NCBI GenBank assembly: GCA_963575745.1
Contig: CAUYUJ010011470.1
Coordinates: 2,501 to 66,500, forward strand
Reading direction: 5' to 3'
Length of the DNA: 64,000 bases
From: Prorocentrum cordatum
Taxonomy: Eukaryota; Sar; Dinophyceae; Prorocentrales; Prorocentraceae
Numbering within the stretch: the first letter of the stretch is position 1; each line of letters starts with the position of its first letter. The notes beneath the pieces are model-generated. The model was not told where the DNA came from, made no database searches, and saw nothing but the letters and a program-made list of their open reading frames with translations. Positions 56,380 through 64,000 of the stretch are shown in pieces. The position numbers and the translations under genes were made by a program.

Positions 56380-57010
56380 CCGCCCAGGGGGGGGGTCCCA
56401 GAGGTCGTGTTGAGGGGGCATCGCCCCCCGGGGGGTCCCGGAGCCCAAGAAGGCCGAAGGACTGGCCAAGAGTGGCCCCCAAAGCAATCCAAGAGGGCCC
56501 CGAATCGCCAGGTAGCCTCCAGACGGCCCAATAGGCCTCCAAGGCGCCCCAAGAGGCCTCCAAGAGCACTCCCAAGAGGCAAACCTGCAAACCTCTTTGA
56601 TTGTCCTTCAATGTTTCATAGATTTGGGCGTTCTCACCCTTTCGGCTTCCCGACGTTCCAAGACGGCCCAAGCGGCCCGCAAGATCGCCTCAAGACGGCC
56701 CAGAGGCCTCCAAGAGGGCCCCAAGACGGCCCAAGAGGCCTCCAAGACGACCCAAGAGCCCCCCAAGACGGCTCCAAAAGGGTCCCCAGACAGGACCCGA
56801 ACGGACATTTCGAGCCCTCGGCCCCGAGATGCTCCCCGAAGGCCCCAAGAGGCCCCCGCCCCCAAGAGGCCCCAAGAGGCCCCCAAGAGGCCACCAGGAA
56901 GCCCCAAGAGGCCCCCAGGAGACTCCCGAGAGGCCTCCAAATGGCTCCCAAGAGGCCCCAAAACTGACCCAGAGAGGCCCCAGAGAGCGCTCCGAAGTGA
57001 CCCCAAGAAG
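56380..57010. repeat. CCAAGANGGCC array
   Basis: A lead-in with a G-run (CCCGCCCAGGGGGGGGG) resembles 37995-38080, which also precedes such an array (38150-38300). About 40 units of CCAAGAGGCC / CCAAGACGGCC follow. From 55750 to 56380 the sequence is very GC-rich and unique; no gene is supported. Confidence 0.8.
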
Positions 57011-57450
57011 CATCCTTGAGGACTGCCGTCGTCGTCGTTGTCGTCGTCACCTTTCAGGGTCGGCGGCACCAGCCGCAAGACCTTCGCAATGTGTTTGGCC
57101 TCCTTGGGGTCCTCGTGGGGCGTCTCCGGGTCCTCCTAGGCCGTCTGTACGGGAATAAACAATGACATAGATTCGTTGGATCGGCGCTGGAGCCCGCTGC
57201 CAAAATGCTGTGATCGCCCACTCTCCGCGCTGGCGACTGGGGGCGTGTACGTACGGCAGGCTCGTCTCGTGCCAGCCCTGGCGTTGGTTCCTGACACCGC
57301 GCTGGATCGTTCGACCTTGCACGATCGGCCGTTTCCGAAACGCCAGATCGTTCAGCATCGACCGATTCTGGATCGCTGGCCGCGTTCAACGTTGAACCCC
57401 GGCGGCGGGGCCGCCGCTGGTCGACACGACGCGAACCTGCCGTATGCTTA

Positions 57451-57671
57451 TGTAGCAACTCACGCGAGCCTCCCATACCATCTTGTTGACTCTTGCGGAT
57501 CGGCGCTAATCGACGCTCAATCGACGCAAATCGAAGCTAATCGACGCTGAATCGGCGCTCATCGACGCTATGCCGGCCCTGCCCCATTGACTCCCAGACG
57601 CTAATCGACGCTAGTCGACGCTACAGACGGAATTGAGAGGGCACACCAGGCCCCCATGATTTGCCACCGAA
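57451..57671. mobile_element. Element family TCG-MITE, copy 3
   Basis: Left end TGTAGCAACTCACGCGAGCC then TCCCATACCATC; about 12 units of ATCGACGCTA type; right end, reverse-complemented, TTTCGGTGGCAAATCATGGG, matching the left TIR. Confidence 0.75.
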
Positions 57672-58893
57672 AGAACCTACTCTGGGTCTCTCAATAGGCG
57701 CGGGGGGCTACCCCCCCGACGGGGGTCAACCCCGCCCCGCCGTCGCGCTGCGACGGCGGTCGCAGCGCCTTCGGCGCGCCGTGGCTGCCCGCGACGGGAG
57801 TCGATGTGGGGCTGCCGGCCGGGGCGACGCCCCCCCCCGACGCCTATCGAGACACCCGGCGTGCCCGGGGGCGGCCGCGCTGCCGCACGCGGGGCAAAAA
57901 CCCCGCGCGCTCGCTCGGCCCCGCCCCCCTCCGACGCCTATGCGCGCACGCCGCGGCCACCCCGCGGGCGTGGGCCTCCGACGCCGCGCGCCGACGGCCA
58001 CGCGGCCTGCCGGCGCTGGCCGAGCTCTCCGGCAACCCGGGGGGAGCTCCGCCGCCAACGTCAGGGGGCAGCACTGCGGTCAGGCAGCCCGGGGGTTCGC
58101 TGGGGACCGGCTGGCCCCCAAAACGACGAGAGCCCGTCCAAGACCCTCCCGCCGAAACGCTGCGAGCACCCTCCCTGAACCCTTCCCAGAGGGCTCTCGG
58201 AGGGTGTATGGAGAGTGTGGGCTGTTCTGAAAGGAAGCCATTGCCTAGCGAACCCTGGACTTTCTGAAACTACTGGGAGGTCTTCGTCGGAAGGATTCGG
58301 GAGGATCAGGCCCCATTGGGGGACTGGCACGCCGGAGTAAGCCGAGGATTCAGCGGGATGAGACCCGGATTCAAAACGGGACGAAGCCGGCTTCAATCGG
58401 GATCCAGTGGGATGAAGCCGGATCTCGGACCAGGGCAGAGTCAGAGTTAGACCTCCCAGGAGTTGCATCCGAACGTCCCAGGCATCCGACGATGCGAGCT
58501 TTGCTCGCCGCGCGGCCCCGGAGGTCCCGACCACTTCCCCAGGGGCGTTGTTGTTTCGCTCCGGCGCCATCGCTGATGGTTCTGGGCCCGATGACGGGCT
58601 CCACAGGCCGGACAGAAGGCAAAACGCCCGGACCGCAACAAACAAAGAAAGAAAGAGGCGTCAACGCGGCACAAACCCACCGCACCCTGGCAGTCCTGGC
58701 GGACGGTGTGGAACTGCCTGCGCAACCAAGGGCCGGCATTGGCGCCCATGTCCTCCTGGCCGGGCCAAGAAGCACGCAGCAACCGCGCGCGGAAAGGGCC
58801 GCGGAAGATGCGCGTCAGGGTATGGCATGCCCGCAGCGCTGCCCTCCGTCCCCTCCTTCTGCGTCACACCATCCCGACTTGGATGCGAACACC
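57672..58893. other. Unique GC-rich region, no gene supported
   Basis: Both strands have long open frames, but residue use is Arg/Pro/Ala-rich and no splice-bounded exon or family motif stands out. Confidence 0.5.
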
Positions 58894-59117
58894 TTCGGTG
58901 GCAACTCATGGGAGCCTCCCATACCATCTTGTCGGCTCCTGCGAATCGACGATAATCGACGCGAAACCGGCGCTAGTCGAGGCTAGTCGACTCTAAATCG
59001 ACGCTAATCGACGTCAAATCGGCGCCACCTCATCGACTCCCAGACGCTAATCGGCGCCAGTCGACGCTAAAGACGGATTCAAGAGGGCATACCAAGCTCC
59101 CATGATTCGCTACCGAA
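58894..59117. mobile_element. Element family TCG-MITE, copy 4, best-preserved
   Basis: 224 bp. Left end TTCGGTGGCAACTCATGGG; reverse complement of the right end TTCGGTAGCGAATCATGGG. The core holds about 12 units of the ATCGACGCTA / ATCGGCGCC type in direct orientation. ACC stands on both outer sides, possibly a 3-bp target duplication. Confidence 0.8.
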
Positions 59118-60005
59118 ACCACCGTAGCGTTTGGGCCTCGATACCCCCCCCAAAAAAAAAACGAGGTCGGGGCGCCAGCCTCGAAGAACGTGCGACCCGC
59201 GCGTGCAGTGCGAGTCCACAGAGGGGCGAGCACGACGCTGGAGAGGACGAGAGAAGCCCGCTGTAGGGCAGAGAGGTGCGCACAGCGGCAGGGACTCCCC
59301 AGAACCTCCCTTGGCCAAGAAAGAACACATCCCCAACCCCAAAATCGCGGATTCACAGAGGATTCGAAGATCGGCCAAAGATTTCGGGGTCTGTTTTGCG
59401 TCCGTCGTTGTCACCCTGGTAAAACCCTGAGCCCAAAAGTCTCCCTCCCCGAAGTCTCGAGGAGCCTGCGTTCTGTCTTGGCCCTCGCGCTTTTGGTATT
59501 GGGCGTCTGTTTTGGGTTTGGGGTCCCTGTTTCCTCCTCCTCACCCATCCTCCTCCACGACTCCGTCGCCACGCGGACCTGTGGCGACCGCCCTCTCGCT
59601 CCCCTCCGCCGGCAGGACAGGCCGCCGGCCTGGCCGCCCCGCCGGCTCCGCCGCCGAGGCGGCGTGCGGGCACGCCGCCGCAGCTCGGCTCCGCCCGGCT
59701 CCTCTTCCCCCCTGCAGTCCACCCGCACGGGGAGGCTGGGCAGCTCTTCCCGAGGGGTGCCCCTGCGGCCCTGCCTCCGCGGACCCCATCCTCGGCGACT
59801 CCTGTGGGCCGCGCCCCGCTCGAGAAGCTCCGGAATGGGCGTCCAAGGCCCCCTACAGCCTCGTCGCGCATCCTCATGCTGCGGACCGACCGTGCATGCT
59901 CGGCCCAGGCGGTCACGATCCCTGGAGCCAGAGTTCTCGGAGGCGCGCATGGCCGTGCTCCCACCCCCTGTCCTCGACCCGCCCCTTCGCCTTTGCTGTG
60001 ACTTC
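59118..60005. other. Unique region with a conserved hairpin motif
   Basis: 59567-59600 repeats the insert found in the CTC tract at 55523 (GACTCCGTCGCCACGCGGAC, CTGTGGCGACCGC). GTCGCCAC and GTGGCGAC in it can form an 8-bp stem. Otherwise no gene is supported. Confidence 0.5.
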
Positions 60006-60147
60006 AGTGGAGACCCATGCCAAGAAACTCCCTGCTTGCCTCCAGGGTGCCCTGGGTGTCCTGGGTTTCGGGGGTGTTGCTACGGGAAGCGTGGCGTTCC
60101 CACACACCAAACAGTCAATGGACGTCCTGGGGTATCAGGTCGGGGAG
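60006..60147. repeat. Dispersed repeat family R5, copy 2 (inverted)
   Basis: CAGTGGAGACCCATGCCAAG, CCTGCTTGCCTCCAGGGTG and GGACGTCCTGGGGTATCAGG are the reverse complement of the order in 9885-10040. Confidence 0.7.
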
Positions 60148-60589
60148 GCGTAAGAATAGGGTACGGGGGACTCGGGTTGGCCTGACGGGGCCATCATACA
60201 AATGACGAGACCCAATCTGAAATTTGACGCGAGCTCCCGCGGCAAAGATCCCACGAAAACCAGACCGTCAAAATCCAGGACGCGCTCGTCCAAAAACTTC
60301 GGGCAACCCAAATTCCGGCTTACTCGAGTCTTTCGTTTCCCCGACCAGGGTTGACCCTCCGCAGGCCTCCGTCGTCCCGGCTCGTCAGGACTGCCGCCTC
60401 TCCAGACCCTTCGACCCCATAGCCCTTCCGTTGGCGCTGCCCTTTTGCCGAGGGCGCGGCACGTCGGTCGGAAGAGAAACAGATCAAAGCAAGGAAGCAG
60501 GAAGGGTTAGGTCGGGCATGGAAACGCAATGACTATGTAACCCAGGGCCTCGAACACTTCCTGGCACAGACGGGGCTTTCCCGAGCACG

Positions 60590-60835
60590 TGCCACCAATC
60601 GGCTTGGATTTCGCACGGGGGCCCCTGAGACAAACCCTATCGCGCCAACAAGAGCTCATCTGGGCCAAGTCCTGGCAGACCCCTGAAGTGGCAGCATCAG
60701 CGTCCTGGCACGGCGGGACGCGGGCCAGAACACGAAACTGCAGCTTTGGACACATCTGCAGGAGCTCCACTCCCGCCAACAAGTACCACACGGGCAATCT
60801 TGACCTCGTGCTACAATTCTTCGTTCTCGGTGGGG
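60590..60835. other. Protein-like stretch, strand ambiguous
   Basis: Both strands stay open with fairly even composition. The plus frame reads Ile-Gly-Leu-Asp-Phe-Ala-Arg and Glu-Leu-Ile-Trp-Ala-Lys-Ser-Trp; the minus frame reads Val-Trp-Tyr-Leu-Leu-Ala-Gly-Val-Glu-Leu-Leu. No splice pair or family decides between them. Given that all other host exons are on minus, minus is slightly favoured. Confidence 0.25.
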
Positions 60836-60911
60836 GGGTCATCCGTGGATGCTGGTCGGACCCCTCCTCAGCCGCGAGATCGGCACACAGTGGGGGCCGC
60901 TCCAGACGCAG

Positions 60912-61064
60912 CCTTCCACGAGAAACCTAATCCTGAGACCCCAGGACGTCCGTCGGTGCTTTGGCGCGGGAGAGCAAAACTTGACGTCGCAGAACAATGA
61001 AGCCCCAGAAACCAAGGGGACCCTGGAGGCAAGCAGGGTGTTTCTTGGTGTGGGTCTCCACTGT
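60912..61064. repeat. Dispersed repeat family R5, copy 3
   Basis: CCTTCCACGAGAAACCTAA, CTGAGACCCCAGGACGTCC, CCCTGGAGGCAAGCAGGG and GTCTCCACTG, in the same order and orientation as 9885-10040. Confidence 0.75.
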
Positions 61065-61136
61065 GAGAAAACGACGACGACCTTTCGCGATGTTGACCTG
61101 TTTCGCAGCGTCGGATCGCGCCGCCGACTCGTACTG

Positions 61137-61260
61137 TTAGGTCGGGCATGTCCCCCTATAGGCGGATGTTAGACGAAAAATTATGCGCAGTCAGAAAATA
61201 CTCAAACAGAATACAAACATCGTCCCCGTACTACTCTTTCACAATGTTCGAATACTCGTC
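61137..61260. mobile_element. MITE-1, right-truncated copy
   Basis: TTAGGTCGGGCATGTCCCC, then GGCGGATGTTAGACGAAAA and GTCCCCGTACTACTCTTTC, align with the left and middle of 36637-36795. The right inverted arm is missing. A fragment GGTTAGGTCGGGCATGG at 60506-60522 may be another end. Confidence 0.7.
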
Positions 61261-61434
61261 CTGCACTGGCTCCCCGAACGCAAGAAGCGCCCGCGCTGAG
61301 AGATCCCGTTCTCGTCGAGGTTGCAGGTTTCCCCCCCGCGCGCGCCCCTCGCAGCCCCCGATCCCGCCGTGGGAGAGGGCGACCTGCGCGTCCCCTTGGG
61401 GGGGGAGGACCTGTGACTGGCCAGGCTGCGGGTC

Positions 61435-61690
61435 TTCCTCCTCCTCCTCCTCTGCCTCCTGCTCATCCTCCTCCTGCTCATTCTCCTTCTCGACCTCCTC
61501 CTCCTCCTCCTCCTCCTCCTCCTCCACCTCCTCCTCCTCCTCCTCCTCTGCCTCCTGCTCGTCCTCCTCTTTTTCATTCGCCTTCTTCTCCTCCTCCTCC
61601 TCCTCCGCCTCCTCCTGCTCCTCCTCCACCTCCTCCTCCTCCGCCTCCTTCTCCTCCTTCTCTCCTCCGCCATCCTTCCGTCCCTCCCCC
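61435..61690. repeat. (CTC)n tract, imperfect
   Basis: CTC repeats with CTG and TCG variants; followed at 61740-61815 by a (GTC)n tract. Confidence 0.95.
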
Positions 61691-62024
61691 CCATGCACAC
61701 TCTCCCCCGTGCGTCGCTACTGCCGCTTCGGTGGCCGTCTTGACCGTCGTCGTCGTCGTCGTCGTCCTCGTCGTCGTCGTCGTTATCGTTGCCTCCGCCG
61801 CCGCCGTCGTCGTCGGAACGGGGGGGATCAGAAGAGATCTCGCGCTCTGTCGGCCAGGGAAGAAACGTTCCGCGCGATGTATCCTTGCGCCTGCCACTGC
61901 TCCTGGGCGCCGCCGCTTAGGAGAGGCAACTCCTGGGAGGCCTGCGCCGGGACGGATGAAAACTGTCAGACTCACTCCGTGGGCCATGAAGTCGGACTGC
62001 ACCAAACGATGCCAAGATGTTTCA

Positions 62025-62210
62025 AAATGTGCCTCCTCCTCCTCCTCCTGCTCCTCCTCCTCCTCCTCCTCCTCTTCCTCCTCGTTCTAGCGGTTGTCTT
62101 CCGACTCGCTGTCCTCCTGCTCCCCTCGCTGTCCTCCCCGTCATCCACGCTCTCATCCTCGTCATCCGCCGCCTTGGCGTCGCCATCATCCTTCTCATCC
62201 GTTCTCCCCT
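62025..62210. repeat. (CTC)n / (GTC) degenerate tract
   Basis: CTC repeats at 62033-62090, then mixed CTC, GTC and ATC words. Confidence 0.8.
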
Positions 62211-62369
62211 ACAAGCCCCACGGACAAAACCGGCGCTTCCCAGTCTTGTCTTATCAATCTATTTAGCGGTCCATAGCCCAGAGTTCCGGGCGTTCCTGGG
62301 CGCTTGTGGGGTTGCTCGCGTAACTTTGCCAAAGCCAAGAGCTAGGTGTTCCCGACATGCATGTTTGGC

Positions 62370-62870
62370 GTGGCGTGGCCCAAGATGGCCCAAGGACCGT
62401 ACTGGAACCCTCTCGGGCGCCTCCTGGGCCGTCCTGGAAGTCCTCTAAAGCGAGCGGCCCAAGATGCCAAACGTTGTCTAAATCCAAGGGCTCTGTATGG
62501 TGTTCGCATTGCCGCCTTCGTGGCCTTCAGAGCGCCCAAGACGGCCCAAGAGGCGCCCAAGATCGCCCAAACACGGCCCGGGAGCCCCCGAGGGCCCCAA
62601 GAGGCCTCCAGGACAGCCCCAGGAGGGGCCCCAAGAGGGGGACCCTGAAACGACACGTTGAGCCCCCCGCCCCAAGATGGCCCAAGACCCCCCCCTCAAG
62701 AGGCCCCCGAGGTGCAACCCGAGAAAAGCCCCCCGAGGAGGCCCCACCTCAAGAGGCCCCCGAGGCGCCCCCAACTCCGAGAGGGCCCCCAATAGATCCT
62801 ACCAGGCATTCTCCACCTCCTCCTCCTCCTCCTCCTCCACCACCTCAACCTCCACCTCCACCTCCTCTGA
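62370..62870. repeat. CCAAGANGGCC array ending in (CTC)n
   Basis: About 25 units of the dispersed repeat, then CTC and CCACCT repeats at 62815-62870. From 62880 to 63430 I see no gene. Confidence 0.8.
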
Positions 62871-63459
62871 CTGACGACCCAGGCGCGGTGGCGGGGTGGG
62901 CAGAAGGCAACTGGATAAATAGTTACGTTGCAGACGAACGCGCGCGGCCATCAGGAAAGGCCCTCATTTTGAAAAAGCAGCCTTTCTCCACCACTGAAAC
63001 GATGAGAAACTTAAAGCTTCGGGGTCATGAAAAAGGAGAAAGTCTCAGGCGAAACGCCCGGCACGCCCCGCCAACACGTCTGGTAGTCAGACGAAGAGTT
63101 CTCTAAGAATGGAAAGGGGTGCAAGAGAAGGTGGAGGTAGAGGAAGGCGAGGGAGGGAGGGATGGATGAGGGAGGAAGATGGTGCGGCGAAGGAGGGAGC
63201 AGACTGCCTGGCTGGCGCGGCTCCAGCCGACCAGAGACTCGGAAGCCAGCTTTGCTTCAGCAAGGGGGCGCGAGTTGAGCCCCGTGAGAGAAACTCATAA
63301 GTGAAGCCCGCATGAGAAAGCAACAAGAGACTCCAGGGTGAGTGGCGGTGCGAAGAAGAGGAGCGTGATGGGCAAAGCAGGAAAATCAGGGGCGACGATG
63401 GGGGCGAATAGCCAGGGCAGAGCAATACATGTATCCAGAGTCGCCGATGGTCCCTGCCT

Positions 63460-64000
63460 TCAGCGAAGCTCCCGGGCGAATACACGTAATGCCCGCCCCT
63501 GGGCTATTTGCCCCCATCGCCCCCTCCGAGAACAGCAGGAGGACCGCCGAGCCTGGCGTTTCTGCTTCGAGCCGCGCTGAGCGGGCCCAAAAACGCTTGC
63601 GACGGTCTCGTCGGCCGAGGCATCACTCAGGAGAAGGCTCTCTGGCAGGACGGCGTCGACATGGTCAAATCCCGGGCCCAGCCTCCCTGCGGCATGCTCG
63701 GCCAGCAGCTGACGGTGCACATCTGCGAGCAGAGCACCAGGGGCAGCCAAGAGTCGGCAGCGTTCCACTCCGCCCAAGGTCAGAAAGCGCAGTGAGCCGC
63801 CGTCGAATGATGCCTGCAGGAGCAGCTTAACTCCAAACAGGCGCGCGGTATAGGTCACGCCCCCCTCCAGCATGGGCACGTCGCACTGGCCGTACACATT
63901 CAGGCCGCAGGCTGCGACCGTGCCGTCGCTCTGGAGCAGGACCGTGTGGAACAAACCCGCGGCGACGTGCGTGTAGGTCACGCCCCCCTCCAGCGCCGGC
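63460..64000 (-). CDS. RCC1-repeat protein, C-terminal part (runs off the window)
   Basis: Minus-strand frame open to the window edge. It begins with Leu-Glu-Gly-Gly-Val-Thr-Tyr-Thr-His-Val-Ala-Ala-Gly-Leu-Phe-His-Thr-Val-Leu-Leu and Ser-Asp-Gly-Thr-Val-Ala-Ala-Cys-Gly, then Asn-Val-Tyr-Gly-Gln-Cys-Asp-Val-Pro: a complete RCC1-type beta-propeller blade with a diverged one after it (Leu-Glu-Gly-Gly-Val-Thr-Tyr-Thr-Ala). The rest, through Leu-Leu-Leu-Gln-Ala-Ser-Phe-Asp-Gly-Gly and Val-Asp-Ala-Val-Leu-Pro to Glu-Thr-Val-Ala-Ser-Val-Phe-Gly, is the C-terminal region. RCC1 propellers serve in Ran nucleotide exchange, HERC ubiquitin ligases and other scaffolds; the fragment does not show which. 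The stop at 63460-63462 follows about 40 Arg-rich residues that may be read-through into an intron; the true coding end may be near 63580. Confidence 0.78.
   Translation of the reverse strand, partial: PALEGGVTYTHVAAGLFHTVLLQSDGTVAACGLNVYGQCDVPMLEGGVTYTARLFGVKLLLQASFDGGSLRFLTLGGVERCRLLAAPGALLADVHRQLLAEHAAGRLGPGFDHVDAVLPESLLLSDASADETVASVFGPAQRGSKQKRQARRSSCCSRRGRWGQIAQGRALRVFARELR

Noticed and set aside
56440-57010. Gly-Leu-Leu-Gly-Trp-Ser frames on minus
   Set aside because: Translation of the CCAAGANGGCC repeat.
59122-59140. CCGTAGCGTTTGGG, similar to the shortened leader at 22324
   Set aside because: Lacks the CCATTTTGG core and the CTCAAG end; no coding region follows.

Overview
This window is a piece of nuclear genome from a dinoflagellate; the genus cannot be fixed from the sequence. 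Two retrotransposon copies each begin with a slightly mutated copy of the 22-nt dinoflagellate trans-spliced leader (22302-22323 and 45039-45060). The non-LTR retrotransposons have the endonuclease / reverse transcriptase / RNase H / zinc-motif layout, single-copy DNA is GC-rich, and much of the window is expanded trinucleotide and tetranucleotide repeat. A 100-N scaffold gap lies at 16035-16134.

Host genes appear only as short, widely spaced exons, and every credible one is on the minus strand. From high to low coordinate they are: an RCC1-repeat protein running off the right edge (63460-64000), an unknown 98-codon exon (37269-37562), two linked exons (34434-34728), an exon beside a retroelement (29534-29740), a protein-kinase fragment in two exons (15543-15632 and 14382-14457), a possible gene at 12367-13150, weak exons near 9 kb and 7.8 kb, and a three-exon phase-0 model of unknown function (6048-5893, 4730-4029, 3790-3683). 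This fits the unidirectional gene blocks known in dinoflagellates. Introns would be large and packed with microsatellites and small elements.

Mobile DNA recognisable as retrotransposon runs on the plus strand, opposite to the genes. Element 1 (22302-29520) and element 2 (45039-52350) are decayed non-LTR retrotransposons; a frameshifted Ty1/copia-like Gag lies at 32950-34240. Element 1 was itself hit by a 162-bp inverted-repeat element inside its reverse transcriptase. Element 2 ends in a roughly 1.2-kb array of about 200-bp units (52288-53440), each with a hairpin whose two stem strands change together between copies. This is the strongest candidate for something undescribed.

The rest is repeat DNA: several small inverted-repeat element families (2025, 9543, 15900, 36637, 38640, 39107, 57451, 58894, 61137), an 83-bp satellite embedded in a larger repeat (39500-41215, with a diverged inverted array at 16870-17460), dispersed CCAAGANGGCC arrays, and kilobase-scale (CTC)n and (CAT)n tracts. 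All perfect CTC/GAG arrays show the CTC strand on plus. Open frames made of poly-Leu, Ser, Asp, Met, His or Cys-Met-Tyr repeats are translations of these arrays and are not annotated as genes.
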